Under the pieces are notes generated by a model. That model was not told where the DNA came from. It did no database searches and saw only the letters and a program-made list of their open reading frames with translations. The position numbers were made by a program, and so were the translations under genes. Shown piece after piece: positions 45,935 through 57,867 of a DNA stretch of 64,000 bases. Location: assembly GCA_949987705.1 (NCBI GenBank), contig OX465283.1, forward strand, positions 93,855,813-93,919,812, given 5' to 3'. Position 1 is the first letter of the stretch. Every line of letters starts with the position of its first letter. The DNA is from Thereva unica (Eukaryota > Arthropoda > Insecta > Diptera > Therevidae).

Positions 45935-46171
45935 TTGTGGGAAATTTTTTGCTCTACAACTTTGTTCTTTTTATGTTTTAAATATAAAAAAGCCAAACAA
46001 AATCAGTTTTTTTAAAACCAAAAATCAGAGCAACCCCTGACGTGTTTGACTTGGTTTTGTTTAATGTACATATAGAACAAAGCATAGCGCTCTAGAAGTC
46101 ACAGCCATCACTTTAGTTTTACGAATGCTCTTTATGTGTACAAGTCTCGAATTATTTTATTCGGTTTCTTA

Positions 46172-46750
46172 AGGGGGTCTTCTAGTTACGCGCCCGGAAT
46201 TACAGCCTGTTTTTGGTAATTAATAGTGAGAAAGATAATTGAATAATTTTTTTTAAAATTATTTTTATACGTGTTTAAACTTAAGAAATGAAAAATGCTC
46301 TATGTGTGTGTTGAACCTTGCGCCCTTGAGAAGTGGTCAATATAAAATAAAATTATTGTCTGTTGGCTATAAATCTCCGAGTAAGATTTTTTTATTTAAC
46401 AAATTTTTCAAGTTATACGGTTTTATCTAAAAGGTTGGATTTTTTACCACGATTTTTGACCTGTTGGAAAGTGTAAAAATGGAACAAAAGAAAATTTCAA
46501 TATCGTACTCGGAGATTTATACAGAAGGGTTTTATGAAGAAGTGAAAAAAATGGCCAAATCCGATAAAAATTACTGGTAGAAGTCTTGAAAAAGGCAATT
46601 TCCGAGAAAATGCGTTTGAAGATAAAGGATGGGGAAAACATAATGGAGGCGGCTATGTTTCGGGCTTCGAATGGCGTATTTCTCATATCCTCTATATTCG
46701 GAAAAGGCAAAAAAATCGATTTTTCCAAACCGCGTAACTAGAAGACCCCT
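46172..46750. mobile_element. TA-flanked MITE nested in the hAT 5' region
   Basis: The ends AGGGGGTCTTCTAGTTACGC and the complement of AGGGGTCTTCTAGTTACGC are inverted, and both are flanked by TA (46,170-46,171 and 46,751-46,752). A TA duplication fits the Tc1/mariner group. Inside, ACTCGGAGATTTAT and its complement also occur inverted. It is non-coding. Confidence 0.75.
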
Positions 46751-46842
46751 TAGCATTAAAAAAATATTATAATTATTTGTTAACTTTAAATTATACATTG
46801 ATTTTTTTATAATTTGTGGTAGTGTTGATTTTATTTTTTAAT

Positions 46843-49476
46843 TATGAGTGGCCATCGAAAAAAATTTAGCGGTGCAGAATATCGTAAAAGAAAAGTAGAA
46901 GAATCTACGAAAATATATAGTTTACTTAAAAAAATTCCAAAAATAAAATTTTTAAAATATCTAGTTTTATGACAAGTTCAACTAAGTCTTCTAACAATGA
47001 CCCACAAACATCATGTTCATCGGTTGTAAGTATCTTCTTATGATTGCTAATTACTTTTTTTATATATAACGTTAGTCGTAATAAACATTAAATAAATGCC
47101 AATTATTGGAATTGGTTTTTTTCCCAGCTGGAATCAGAAGAGACTTCAAAACAAGATAGCGAAGAAGTACAGTCACACCCCTCTCTATCACAAGATACGA
47201 ACGAGGTACCGTCAAATTTTCCTTCATCACAATATACTGAAGAAATCCAGTCAATAACTGATATTTTAAAATTTAGTACTGATCCCTTTTTATGGAATTT
47301 GAATGAAAAAACACGGGATTTCAAAACTATAAACGGAATACCAAAAAATGATAATCTAGACTTTAAAAATTCTAGAAATTTTTATAGTGATAAAACGAGG
47401 TATTGCTCAAAAAGTTTATTTCAACGTACTTTAAAAAATGGAGAGATTCAACGCCGTGAGTGGTTGATTTACTCAGAAACTAAAGGGGCTGTATTTTGTG
47501 TTACATGCTTATTATTTGGTAGAAGTGGTGAAATGAATGCATTTACTGGCGAAGGATTTCGTGACTGGAAAAACTCAAAAGCACGCATCGAAGCTCATGA
47601 AAATTCTGACTTTCATAAAACTAACGCTAGTCATTTTAAAGCTCGATCAGTAGTTCACGGGCGTGTTGATCATCGTCTAATAAAACAACTCGAAGAGGAA
47701 ATAATTTATTGTAAAAAAATTTTATACAGAGTAATTGCAATTATTAAATCACTAGCAATAAGAGGCCTACCATTTCGAGGAAATTCAGGACGAATAGGAC
47801 ATCCTCATAATGGGATTTTTTTAGGAACAGTAGAGCTTCTTGCTGAATTTGATCCATTTTTATCTGAACATTTAAAATTGTATGCGCACCCTGGTAGTGG
47901 AAATACATCGTATTTGTCAAAAACAATCTACGAAGAAATTATATTGTTGATTCAGAATAAAGTACTACAACAAATTTCTAGTGAAGTGCAATCTACTAAG
48001 TATTTTGGTATAATTGTAGATTTTTCGTCTGATATAGGACATGTCGATCACCTTACTATAATTATAAGATACGTACGTGATAACGGTGAAATTGTTGAAA
48101 GGTTTCTAGAATTTCTACCAAATATCGGCCATAAAGCTAAAGATATTGAGGATGCTTTGTAAAAGTCTCTAGAAAATAATGATTTGGATATAATGAACTG
48201 TCGTGGTCAATCGTATGATAATACGAGCAATATGCCAGGTATATATTCAGGCCTTCAGACACGAATCAAAACAATTAATACTTTAGCAGATTATGTTCCT
48301 TGTACCGCCCATTCTTTAAATTTGGTAGGATCATGTGCAGTTGAATCGGTAACAGAAGCAGGTCACTTCTGTTCTACTTTACAAGAACTATACAATTTCT
48401 TTACAATATCTACACATCGTTGGGAGATCTTGGTGCAGCGTACAAATTTAAGAATTAAGAGTCTTTCTCAAACTCGTTGGTCAGCTCGATATGATGCATG
48501 TTACGCATTAGAAAAAGGGTGATCTGCAATAATTGATGCACTGGAATATATTGCCGAAAGCAGAGATGAGAAACCGACTACGCGATGTGAAGCTACGGGA
48601 TTACAGCGGAAATTACAACATTTAGAAACAGCAATCCTAGTCATTGTTTGGAATGTAATTTTAGATCGTTTTAATGCTGCTAGTAAAAAGCTTCAAGAAT
48701 CTCAAGCTGATATATCATCCGTTGTGCAGATCTATAGTTCTCTGGCTTTATTTCTTCAAGACATAAGAGAGAGACAATTTTCTGAATATGAAGAAAAGGC
48801 CAAAGCACTATCTGGAGTTCATGATTATTATCGTTATGATACTCGTCGCAAAAAAACTAGAAAAATTCAGCCAGATGACTCACGGGTAAATGAAAAAACA
48901 CCTTTTTCTGGACAAGAAAATTTTCGCACAAATGTTTATTACCCTATTCTAGACACTCTGAGTGTACAATTAGCCGGGCGTAAAAGTGCATATGAAAAAC
49001 TTTACGAAAATTTCCATTTTTTTTAAGATTTATCTGAAATAGATACAAACGAGTTGAAAAATCTTGCCAATAAACTAGTCAGTAAGTATCCTGACGATTT
49101 GAAAGAGACGTTAGGCAATGAATGTATTCATTTCCATTATCAACTCAAAGATTCCTTAGCAAAAACGGAAGATGTACGCTCTGCACAAAAAATATGCAAT
49201 GTATTGCATTCCCGGAGTCTACGAGATGTTTATCCGAATGGGGACATTGCTCTCCGAATTTTTTTGAGTATTCCGGCTACAAATTGTTCAGGAGAAAGAT
49301 CTTTTTCCACTCTAAAAAGAGTAAAAACATATTTACGCGCAAGCATAGGCCAAGATAGACTTAATGCTCTTGCATTACTGTCTATTGAAGCTCAACTAGT
49401 CCAAGAAATTAATTATGACGATATAATCGTTGTTTTTGCACGGACCAAAGCCAGGAAAAAGAAATTTTCAAATTGA
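46843..49476 (+). pseudogene. hAT transposase gene (TTF finger, DUF4371, dimerisation domain), inactivated
   Basis: The gene starts at an ATG followed by SGHRKKFSGAEYRKRK, the usual N-terminus of ZMYM1-like hAT transposases. A frameshift near 46,960 separates it from SSFMTSSTKSSNND. An intron runs from GTAAGTAT at 47,036 to TTTTTCCCAG at 47,127. The TTF-type zinc finger spans about 47,390-47,650 (CVTCLLFG and the HENSDFH region), followed by a DUF4371-like catalytic region with CTAHSLNLVG. The C-terminal dimerisation domain has CSGERSFSTLKRVKTYL. One frame holds from 47,128 to the stop at 49,474, apart from in-frame stops at 48,160 (TAA), 48,520 (TGA) and 49,024 (TAA). Transposases of this type cut and paste the element. 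Confidence 0.9.
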
Positions 49477-49686
49477 TTAACATTAAAAAAAATGTTTATT
49501 ACTTATCTATCTAAGACATTTTATTTATCTGTCATGTTTATTAGTTATTTTTAAAAATTATATTTCAATAAAATTAAGTTATTTTAAATTAAAAATATTG
49601 GATCAAAATTACTGAAAGCCATTTTATCAAAAAGGGCGGCACATCGAACGGGGCCTAGGGCGGCAGCAAGCCTAAATCCGTCACTG

Positions 49687-49999
49687 TGTGTAAGGTAAAC
49701 TAAAAGATCACCAGTGGATCTTTTTTGTCGGAAGCCGTATTGTCGTTGATAAGTTGGTTGGATTGTAGATATCCCATAAGCTATTTGTTAATTATCGTGT
49801 CTATGGTTTTGGAGAGAATAGTAGTAATTGCTATTGGGCGGTAGTTGGAGGAAAAGCTGGAGTCACCTTTTTTCGGTATTGGCTGAACATGGGCAAGTTT
49901 CCAAGAGTCTGGGTAAACTCCGGAGGAGTATGATAGGGCAAAAAGTTTGCGCAGAGGTTTAGCCAAAGGTGAGGCGCATTGTTTTAACACGATTGGGGG
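49687..49999 (-). mobile_element. Jockey/CR1-type LINE copy, middle piece
   Basis: The minus strand encodes YSSGVYPDSWKLAHVQPIPK followed by NYRPIAITTILSK, the start of the RT domain, matching 18.0-18.2 kb of the 16-kb LINE. It is bounded by the two hAT insertions. Confidence 0.88.
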
Positions 50000-50866
50000 C
50001 AGCGGCGGCTTTAGGGGGTGGCAAACAGGGCAATCGCCCGGGGCCTCGCTCTTGCAGGGGCCTCGCGCAAGAGCCCAAGCAAATTTAAAAAAATTTAGAT
50101 TTTTTTAACTATACTTTTGATTTTGATCCTTAATCACTTATTAAGGTTATAACATAACGGTAAATTAAAAGAAAGCTAGTTAACTAATTCATTCATCAGT
50201 GGCGGTTCGTAAGGGTCAGGATAAGGGAAGCAATGCCCAAGGCGAACGATGAAAGTAAAAGTATCGAAGGTTTAACTAAAAAAACTGAAAAACAACATAT
50301 AGTGGAGTCAGAAAGGAAAACATAAGGAATTGTTTCGTGTGTATGAAGGAAACGACGACATGATCTCGGTGCTGAAATACATAATAGAAAAAAATTAACT
50401 GAAGTTTACCCCACTATCGAAATAGTCCTGAGAATAGCTACCACACCTGTTACAGTTGCGTCTGCTGAAAGGAGTTTTTCGAGGCTTAAAATTATTAAAA
50501 CATATTTGAGGAATTCGATGACACAAGATCGGCTTTCAGCCCTTTCTATTCTTTCAATCGAAAATGACGTAGCTCATTCGTTGGATTATTGTGCTTTAAT
50601 TAAAGATTTTAGTCTTAGGAAAAGCCGCAAACATCAATTTTGAAATTTATCATTTTTGTATTTGTTAATTTTGTGAATCTTCCAATGTAAAATATTTTAA
50701 AACTCAAATTTTATTTATTTGTATAACTTTAACATTTCTCCTCAAACATGACAAATACCTAAACCAAAGAATCAGACCTACTTTCGATCACATGCTTTTC
50801 ACGAAGGACAAAGGGCCTCGCAAAGACCTGCCGCTCGGAGCCTCGCAATAGGTAGGGCCGCCTCTG
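50000..50866. mobile_element. Second hAT element (867 bp), different family, perfect 8-bp duplication
   Basis: The ends are CAGCGGCGGC and the complement of CAGAGGCGGC. The duplication ATTGGGGG is exact (49,992-49,999 and 50,867-50,874). The LINE reads through when it is removed. It keeps only the last part of a transposase gene, so it is a deletion derivative unrelated in its ends to the hAT at 45,546. Confidence 0.92.
50401..50643 (+). pseudogene. hAT transposase C-terminal fragment
   Basis: The frame encodes EVYPTIEIVLRIATTPVTVA followed by SAERSFSRLKIIKTYLRNSM and LSALSILSIEND, the hAT C-terminal dimerisation domain, ending at a TGA (50,641-50,643). This is about 80 residues. The DNA-binding and catalytic regions are gone. 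Confidence 0.88.
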
Positions 50867-51819
50867 ATTGGGGGTATATTATCGGGTCCAGTGGATTTGT
50901 TGACATCGAGCTGCTTGAGGCACCTGTACACCTCGCGAGTCCTGAAGAAAACCCTGTCCATTAAATAAGCATTGTGCTCGAGAACAGGGGGTAGCGTATC
51001 AGTTTCAGGTAAAGAATAATTTGAAGCAAACAGAGATGCTAATAAATCGGCCCTGGATTTGCTGTCTGTTATCACTTTTTCATCGTGAATGAATGAAGGA
51101 GTTGTGGATGAATTGAAATTCTTCTTTATGGAGCTTACCAAGGACCAGAAGTTCTTGCTACCAGAGGTTGTATTAAGGAGTTTACTTTTCAACTGGCTGT
51201 CAAATGAATTTTTGACATTAGTTTTATATACTCTAAACGGAGCGATTCACTCGGGGAGCTCTTGTAAGCTCGAAAGGCGGCTTCTTTATTTCTGATTGCA
51301 TTCATACACTCCTGATTAAATCATCTGTTGGGCCTAGCCTTCACAGATTTAGTAGTATGAGGAATGAACAAATGCATTCCTGCCTGTATGATCCCAGAGA
51401 TACGGATAGCGGCAGAGTTGACGTTTTTGTTTTGGAAACACAGGTTCCAGTCAGTAAATTAGAAGAAATTAATAAGCCCCAACCAATTGGTTAATCCCAT
51501 AATGCCACACAGTTCTTCTAACTGGTTTGGGAGGGGTGGGAAATTTGAATGGGAAGCTAGCGCTAACTAAGCAGTGGTTCGAATTGCCGAGAGGTGAATC
51601 AACTTCAACGGAGTAATGCGCTGGATGAGAAGTTAGAAAAAGATCAAGGAGATAGGATCAGCAACATCAGGGACTCTCATGGGATGATCCACAATTTCAT
51701 GTAAATTATTGGTGTCTGCAAAGAGCTCGACGTCCTTGCACTGGTGCCATTTGAGTAAGTCAGCCAGTTTACGTTGTGAATATTGAAATCACCCGCAACG
51801 ATGATTTCACACTCAGGAT
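50867..51819 (-). mobile_element. Jockey/CR1-type LINE copy, 5' piece (truncated in the endonuclease)
   Basis: The minus strand encodes the linker between endonuclease and RT (TSGSKNFWSLVSSIKKNF, FRTREVYRCLKQLD) and reaches back into the endonuclease around the GDFN site, matching 17.0-17.95 kb. Homology stops near 51,819, so the copy is 5'-truncated. Several indels break the frame. Confidence 0.85.
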
Positions 51820-52535
51820 TGATTTTGCCGTTAAATTTTTTTATCAACAACTAATTGTGTTGTTTGAGTTTCCACGAAAAGTTTTAACTGAATTAGGTTG
51901 AATTGCTGTTCTCGCGCCAAGTCTATGTCTTCCACAGCGCTTCTGCTTCTTGTCGATTTTGAACTTTGTTCTTGATTCAAAAGTCCTTAATCAGTATTAA
52001 AGCTTCATTGAAAATTTCGTCGGAATAATCACAGTTGTGTCTGCGTATAAGACGCTTCACACTATGAATAGAGGCAGTTAATACGTTCAATGGGCGAAAA
52101 TGATAACGACATGATAAAGAGTAATTTTTCCCCAAGAAAAATAAAAGAAAAAATATGTCCCATGAAAAATTATTATATGTTGAAAAACCAAGCACCTTAA
52201 AATCTATGTAAATTTCCAGGTACCACAGCTCAAAAGGTAAAAGCGATGAACATCTGATTATTAAATTTGTCGTCTTTTTGGTTTGGAGACCTTGTATTTA
52301 AGCCATACATTTCTAAAATCGGGCACATGTCACCGAAGTTACTTCAATCCAAATTCAGAGAACCGGGTCCTTCGCGAAAAATCTGCTTTTTTTCCACAAA
52401 ATTGTACGGCGGCTATCCGTAAATCATCTCCGATCGATATGACGTATAGGCTATATCATTGTAAAGTTTCATTAATATCCATTCAGTAGAAAGAATAACA
52501 AACATCCATACAAACATTCGTGTTTATAATACTAG
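51820..52535. repeat. Unclassified dispersed repeat, copy 2, right part
   Basis: From about 51,835 to 52,460 this matches 42,270-42,950 (GAATTGCTGTTCTCGCGCCAA, AATTTGTCGTCTTTTTGG, AGAACCGSGTCCTTCGC). Together with 44,350-44,500 it forms the target of the LINE. Confidence 0.7.
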
Positions 52536-52834
52536 TAAAGCCCCCCATACACAGTCAAATCGGATGTACATCCATGCTGTACAACCAAAAATGTGATATC
52601 CCACAACTGTGCTTTTTGGTTGTACAACTTCATTTTATGCGCGGTCGCGAAAGGCTTAACATGGGTTATAACCAGCAGCTAAAATTATTGTTATCAACGA
52701 TGGTGATTGTTTCAGCACGAAACAACACGAAGCAACAAACTGCACAAGACTACACAAAAACACAAAAATATGAAATAATTAACGAGATTTATGCGGAACT
52801 TCTCGTTTATTTCAAATAATTAAAACATAAATAA

Positions 52835-52985
52835 ACAAACCTAAAAGAAAAGAACTTAAACTTAAAAGAATAATAAATAAAACTAAAAACTAAATAAACA
52901 AACCTAAAGGAAAAAGAACTTAAACTTAAAAGAATAATAAATAAAACTAAACACTAAATAAACAAACCTAAAGGAAAAAAAGAAA
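52835..52985. repeat. AT-rich tandem repeat, unit about 62 bp
   Basis: The phrase AAATAAACAAACCTAAARG with GAACTTAAACTTAAAAG repeats nearly three times. It is non-coding and internal to the Harbinger element. Confidence 0.85.
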
Positions 52986-53499
52986 CATAAAAACAAAACA
53001 ACAAACCCGAGCATAAATAACACCTAAAAAGAAACAATAATAAAAAAACTGATAAATTTATAGTAAAATAAGTTACCTTAATTAATCACTAATTCCCAGC
53101 AAGTAATCATTTAAAAAAAAACACGAAAAAATAATAATAATAACAACTAACGAAAACGAAAACTAAAAACTACAGAAATAAAAATAACTTTCACCCGCCA
53201 ACTGAACTGTCAGTAACAATCAGCTGATTACAAGGAAGTTGAATTGACTGGAACTATCATCGCCATTTTAAAATTGTTCCAGTGGCAGGATCGCCATTTT
53301 GTTCGACCAGTGAAAATTGCCATCCCCACTTGCGAACTCTGGGGGGCTATATAACTCGATGCACGGCAAGAAACTTCGCCATGTCGTTTCGAATAAAGGC
53401 AATGCTGATTGGGTTTACAATCAGCTTAGATAGGGCTTAGATAGCTAGCGAGTGTTCACCGCAGGCTCTTAATAGGTTTAGCTAGGACTTTGAATAATT

Positions 53500-53960
53500 T
53501 TTCAGAACTCTGAATTTTTTTGGAATTTCCATTTTTCGGAGACTTAGAAATTTTTCATAATTTCTATTTTTCTGAAACTTAGAAAAAAGTTGGGAATTTA
53601 TATTTTTCTAGAACTTAGAAAAATTTTGAATTTATTTTTCGGAGACTTCGAAATTTTTCATAATTTCTATTTTTCTGAAACTTAGAAAAAAATTGGGAAG
53701 TTCTATTTTTCTAGAACTTAGAAAAATTTTGAAAGTTTTATTTTTCAGAAACTTAGAAAATTTTCGTGATTTCTATTTTTCTGAAACTTAGAAAAATTTG
53801 GGAATTTTTATTTTTCTAAAACTTAGAAAAATTTTGAAAGTTTTATTTTTTGGAAACTTAGAAAAGTTTCGTGGTTTCTATTTTTCTGAAACTTGGAAGG
53901 GTTTTGGAATTTATATTTTTCTAAACATAGAAAAATTTAGAGTTCATATTTGTCTGAAGT
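53500..53960. repeat. Tandem repeat, unit about 39 bp with a higher order of about 118 bp
   Basis: The phrase CTATTTTTCTGAAACTTAGA recurs roughly every 118 bp, with variants (TTCTAGAACTTAGAAAAATT, TTTCGGAGACTT) in between. It is non-coding and internal to the Harbinger element. Confidence 0.85.
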
Positions 53961-54356
53961 TTTAAAATTTTTTCAACAGTTTAAAACAAGACTACAATTT
54001 GTGTTAACACTAACACAAAGATACCAAATACCCTTCCACACTAACAATTGGTATTTTCGAATTTCAACCTTGAAGTTTGCCAAGGTTGTATATACTAACT
54101 TATTGGAATTTGCCAATACCAAAAATAATTTGACAGATAACTAATAAGTATATTTTCAGCTCCAACTACGGAACATTTATTTTATTTTTTTATTTTAAGA
54201 TTTTTATTTGAATTAATACACAAATTTAACGTAACGTAGCTTTAAATAGTAGATACTAAGTTAGCATTGTACCATATAGGCAAGAATATGTTTTAAACTG
54301 ACCCAAGCTCTTTCTTTTTGAGCAAGAATCAACCTATCCATTTTTTTACATTGCAG

Positions 54357-54742
54357 CTAAGCGACGCCGCAACAGTGATAGACAGTTTCTCCAAAGAAAA
54401 AAGAGCAAGAAAAAGAAGAAGTCTATGGTCAAAGAATGGCTCTTCAAACGGCAAAAATATTCTCACGTTAACTTATTAAAAGAGTTATGAATGTCTCATG
54501 AGGGATTTAAAAAATTTCCTAATGGATGAAAAAAAAAATACTATAAATTATTGGGATTAGTGACAAGTCTCATCAAAAAAGAAAATAATATGATGAGAGA
54601 TAAAATTTCACCCAATGAATGGCTCTCCGCCACTTTGCGATTTTTATCCGCGGGTCCATGTTTTGAAGATCTTAAATATTTAACCGCAATATGTCCTCAG
54701 AGTTTAGGAGTAATTATAATGGAAACGTGTGAAGCAACTTAA
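54357..54742 (+). pseudogene. HARBI1-like (PIF/Harbinger) transposase N-terminal exon, inactivated
   Basis: An acceptor-like TTTTTTTACATTGCAG ends at 54,356. The frame then encodes a basic stretch, VKEWLFKRQKYSHVNLLKEL, a segment GFKKF, and LVTSLIKKENNMMRDKISP followed by ATLRFLSAGPCFEDLKYLT. This is the N-terminal DNA-binding region of HARBI1-type nucleases (SPxERLxxTLRFLATGxSFEDL). Stops interrupt the same frame at 54,488 and 54,527. The DDE catalytic domain was not found downstream, so the element cannot transpose by itself. A minus-strand open stretch at 54,714-54,986 might be the remnant of the second Harbinger gene, but I cannot support that. Confidence 0.85.
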
Positions 54743-55861
54743 CAGAGTTATAAAATTTGCAATAAGATTCAAGAATGATTTTTGTTGTATCTTTACCTCT
54801 GAACTGGACAACATCGAACAACAAACTTTCTCCTACACACTCTTGCGGCAGTGAGTTGCGTTCATCCGCTCGCCTTTTCGGCTTCCAAGAGCCAGGCTCT
54901 GCTTTACCTATAAAGGTAATATTTTCACTACCTAATGTAAGTTTTTTTACGTAATAACCTGCAATGGAATAAATTAAATGATGCATTTTTTGAGTGTAAA
55001 TTGAGTTATTTTCCTAGAGAAAAACAATATTAGTCCTCTTTGCAAATTTCCGTAAATTTAACAATAGCCCAAAACAAAACGAAATAAAAATTTTCCGATT
55101 TGCCAAGTTTGGGGATGTGTATGTTATCAGAGATTTTAGAGTTGTAGAAATGACATTTACAAGAATAATTTACTCTTTGCCGCTCACGAATAATCCAAAT
55201 GCATTAAAATTTATTTAAATAATAGCTTTATTCGAAATTAAAGAAACGAGAGGATTTCATTAAAAGTAAACTTCTGAAGGACGTGTTTGGATGTTCTTCA
55301 ACTAAAGAAGGATAAATTATAACCAGGGATCGTAACTGTTATAACTTACAATAGAAAAAATCAGAAATTAATACTTATTTTGAAACATATGATTTAAGAC
55401 AACAGTAACAGTTAAATTTTAGCAAAAATAATAATAGTTATTTTTGACTATAGTTTTTAACTTACAACAAAAGAAATATTATTTGAAAACATTTCTTTAG
55501 AATGAAGTCGAATATTTAATTTAAGGGATTTCATATTTTACAAAGACTTTGTTTCTTCTTTTTTGAAATCCAAAAATTCATTAATAATTTATACAATTAC
55601 TTAAATTCTACTAATGAATTATTTTGATGTAATGTTTTTCGATGTTCGGTTGGAACACTACGCCACTACTTTCATGCATGTTGGAGCACCGGAGACCACG
55701 CCTCCAAAAAATCCAACCACGCCTTCAAAAAATCAAACCCAGTTTGATTTTCATCAAACCGATGCGCGCACGAATTTTTGGTCGGTCGACCGGCCCACTA
55801 GTTTTGGTTGTACATCCGCCCTTCGTTGTACATCCGATTTGACCGTGTATGGGGGGCTTAA

Positions 55862-56538
55862 GATATTTCGACGACCGAGAACAATCTGTTTTTTTCGCGT
55901 TTAATTTTTAAAACTTAACCATATTAGAACTTTTGATATAAATTTCGCCATTTACCCTGAAAAACGGAATAACTGTAACTATCAATAAACATAAACTATA
56001 AATAATATAAATCTTTCAAAATAAAAGGTTTCCAATTTTCCATATTTTTTAAAATCAAAGGTAAATTATCAAAACTTTTTTTATATCCTAACAGTATTGG
56101 ATCGCTTTAACAGTTAAATAAAATTTTGCTCAATTTGGGAAATGTGACGGTGCTATTTGTCTAAAAACTAGCATGACATATTTTTGCTAAAGTTTCCCAA
56201 ATAGTCTAAAGACCAAAAGAATATGACAAACAACAAATGAAAATAAAGGGGAAATCTCCAAGTTTTTCGCTCGCGTGATCACATCGATGTCCTTGTAATA
56301 CTTACGAGTAAAAATGACAGGTCTAATCGAGCGAACGTATAAAAAGAATGCTGAATCAAACCGCATTATCATTTACGGAGATGTTTCTATAATGAACAAA
56401 AAAAATACCATGCTGATTATAATTAGAATGCAAAGGTCACTTGTATCACTGTGGAAATGTTACGCTCATCAGAATGTTGGCAAGGTTTTGAATAACTAAC
56501 TACAATCCATTACAGTAAGTAAAAATGATGAACTTACA
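55862..56538. other. AT-rich stretch, probably intronic to the chitin-binding gene
   Basis: No repeat ends or coding region were recognised. It lies directly downstream of the splice donor at 56,538 on the minus strand, so it would be intron if the exon is real. Confidence 0.4.
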
Positions 56539-56759
56539 CCGACTCCTGCTACTTTGACGCAGACATGAAACATCTGACACTGTGTTTCCGGATCAGCATA
56601 ATATCCGCCTAGAATTTTGTCTTGGCATGTGAAACCTGTTCGTGGCATATTTTGCAAACTATAAGTCGGCCATGGCGTTTTATTTTCAATTTGGCCAGAG
56701 GTCGTTGAAAATAGAAGAGCTGAAATGACAAATGGCATATTAAAAATTACTGATTGCGG
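56539..56759 (-). CDS. Host gene exon: secreted protein with a chitin-binding type 2 (peritrophin-A) domain
   Basis: The exon encodes a hydrophobic leader (VISALLFSTTSG), then QIENKTPWPTYSLQNMPRTG and FTCQDKILGGYYADPETQCQ with MFHVCVKVAGVG. This is the first half of a ChtBD2 domain, as in the CPAP1 cuticular proteins of insects (one domain, extracellular, binding chitin of the cuticle). It ends at a consensus donor GTAAGT (56,538-56,533 on the minus strand) exactly where the family continues with VQDF; the next exon is not visible. The start is uncertain: the ATG at 56,759 is in frame, but TTTGTCATTTCAG within the leader could be an acceptor instead. No frame damage is seen. It is the only clear host gene here. 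Confidence 0.8.
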
Positions 56760-56777
56760 CATTGATGGTATGTACAA

Positions 56778-57160
56778 TTAAATTTAAAAAAAGATCAAAG
56801 GCTCAAGAGTAAAGCTAAACTTACATTTATTTTGCAAGAGGGAATTTTATTTTATGGTTTTTATAAATTGTAAAATAGAATTATATTTGTACATATATGT
56901 ACATACATATGTTATGTACATTTGCCCATAGAAATAAATAGCCTTTTTAAAATAGTTACATATGTTTCAAGAAAGGTTTATTTTTTTGTTAAAGACACGA
57001 AAAAATAAAAATAATTAAAAAAACAACAAAATCCTACAAAAAGTGCGCCCCGAAAAGGCTTGCGCTCTGAGACTATTAGTCCAGTCAAATGGTACTTTCG
57101 CAGTTCATTTTATGAAAACAGCAATTTTATTTTTTCATTGTGTAGGGGTGTTGGTGGGAG
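56778..57160. other. Gap upstream of the chitin-binding exon
   Basis: AT-rich with TACATATATGTACATACATATG near 56,890-56,912. It could hold the promoter or an intron of the minus-strand gene. No core promoter element was assigned. Confidence 0.35.
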
Positions 57161-57169
57161 TATAAATAG

Positions 57170-57857
57170 TATGGATTTTTTCAAACTCGATGACACAAAA
57201 AATTTGAACCGTTCTGCGCACCTCATTGCCAAATTTTATAAATATTGTTCTATCATTTCCCCGCTTTTTAGTTAAAACGGCAACAAACACAGAAAAAACT
57301 CAACAAAATAATTTGGGAAGGGATGCGCGCATGCCGAATGAATAAAGTTAATTAATCATTATATGTGTTGAGCAGAGCTTTAAAATACATGTAAAACTCC
57401 TGCCCAACAAGTCAGTTTATCCATCGTAATAAGCATAATTTTATTATAATTATGCTAAATATTTCTCATCACTAAATTTGAAATAAATTAAAAGAATTGC
57501 TGGAAAAATTTCTTTTAAAGATATGAGCATTCTCATTCATGAATTGAGAGGTCTCCGCAGCCGCAAGCAACACAACCTACCCAGGCAGAAGCGCGTATGC
57601 GACAAATTTCGTATTTGTTAGTAGAAATTGCTACAAATTATTTCTGCAGCATATGTGTAAAATACAAAAACCTTAAAATAAAAAGAAATATATAAAAACG
57701 GGTATTTTTCAGTCATAATTTGTAAGCGACTGATTACATGGCAGCAAGTGGTTTGATAGGAGGAGTTAAATGAAGCTTTTGTCTGAGCTTTAAACATTTT
57801 TAAGAGCTTAGCTGGGGAGCGTGCGGGTGATGTCACGACGTTTGAAAACAACTATAC
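57170..57857. repeat. Copy 3 of the long-TIR element interior
   Basis: It matches 43,299-44,056 closely, from TTTTTTCAAACTC to TTTGAAAACAACTATAC. About 75 bp is deleted around 57,602 and about 70 bp around 57,725 relative to that copy. It abuts the SINE. Confidence 0.8.
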
Positions 57858-57867
57858 AGTCACCCTA

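Larger units (their letters stand above)
45546..49686 (+). mobile_element. Near full-length hAT element (ZMYM/TTF type) inserted in the LINE
   Basis: The ends are CAGTGATGGATTTA and the complement of CAGTGACGGATTTA. The flanks are TCTGTAAG (45,538-45,545) and TGTGTAAG (49,687-49,694), an 8-bp duplication with one mismatch, and the LINE is contiguous without the insert. It holds a recognisable transposase gene with one intron and two nested MITEs in its 5' non-coding part. Three nonsense codons and one frameshift make it inactive. Confidence 0.93.
52539..55858 (+). mobile_element. PIF/Harbinger element with TAA target duplication
   Basis: The ends AGCCCCCCATACAC with TCAAATCGGATGTACA are inverted with one mismatch (A versus G). 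TAA is duplicated at 52,536-52,538 and 55,859-55,861, and a 3-bp TWA duplication is characteristic of PIF/Harbinger. A HARBI1-like transposase fragment lies inside in the plus orientation. The element also holds two tandem-repeat blocks. Confidence 0.88.

Noticed and set aside
54714..54986. Second Harbinger (MADF/Myb-like) gene on the minus strand
   Set aside because: The position is right, but no convincing MADF or Myb residues could be read.
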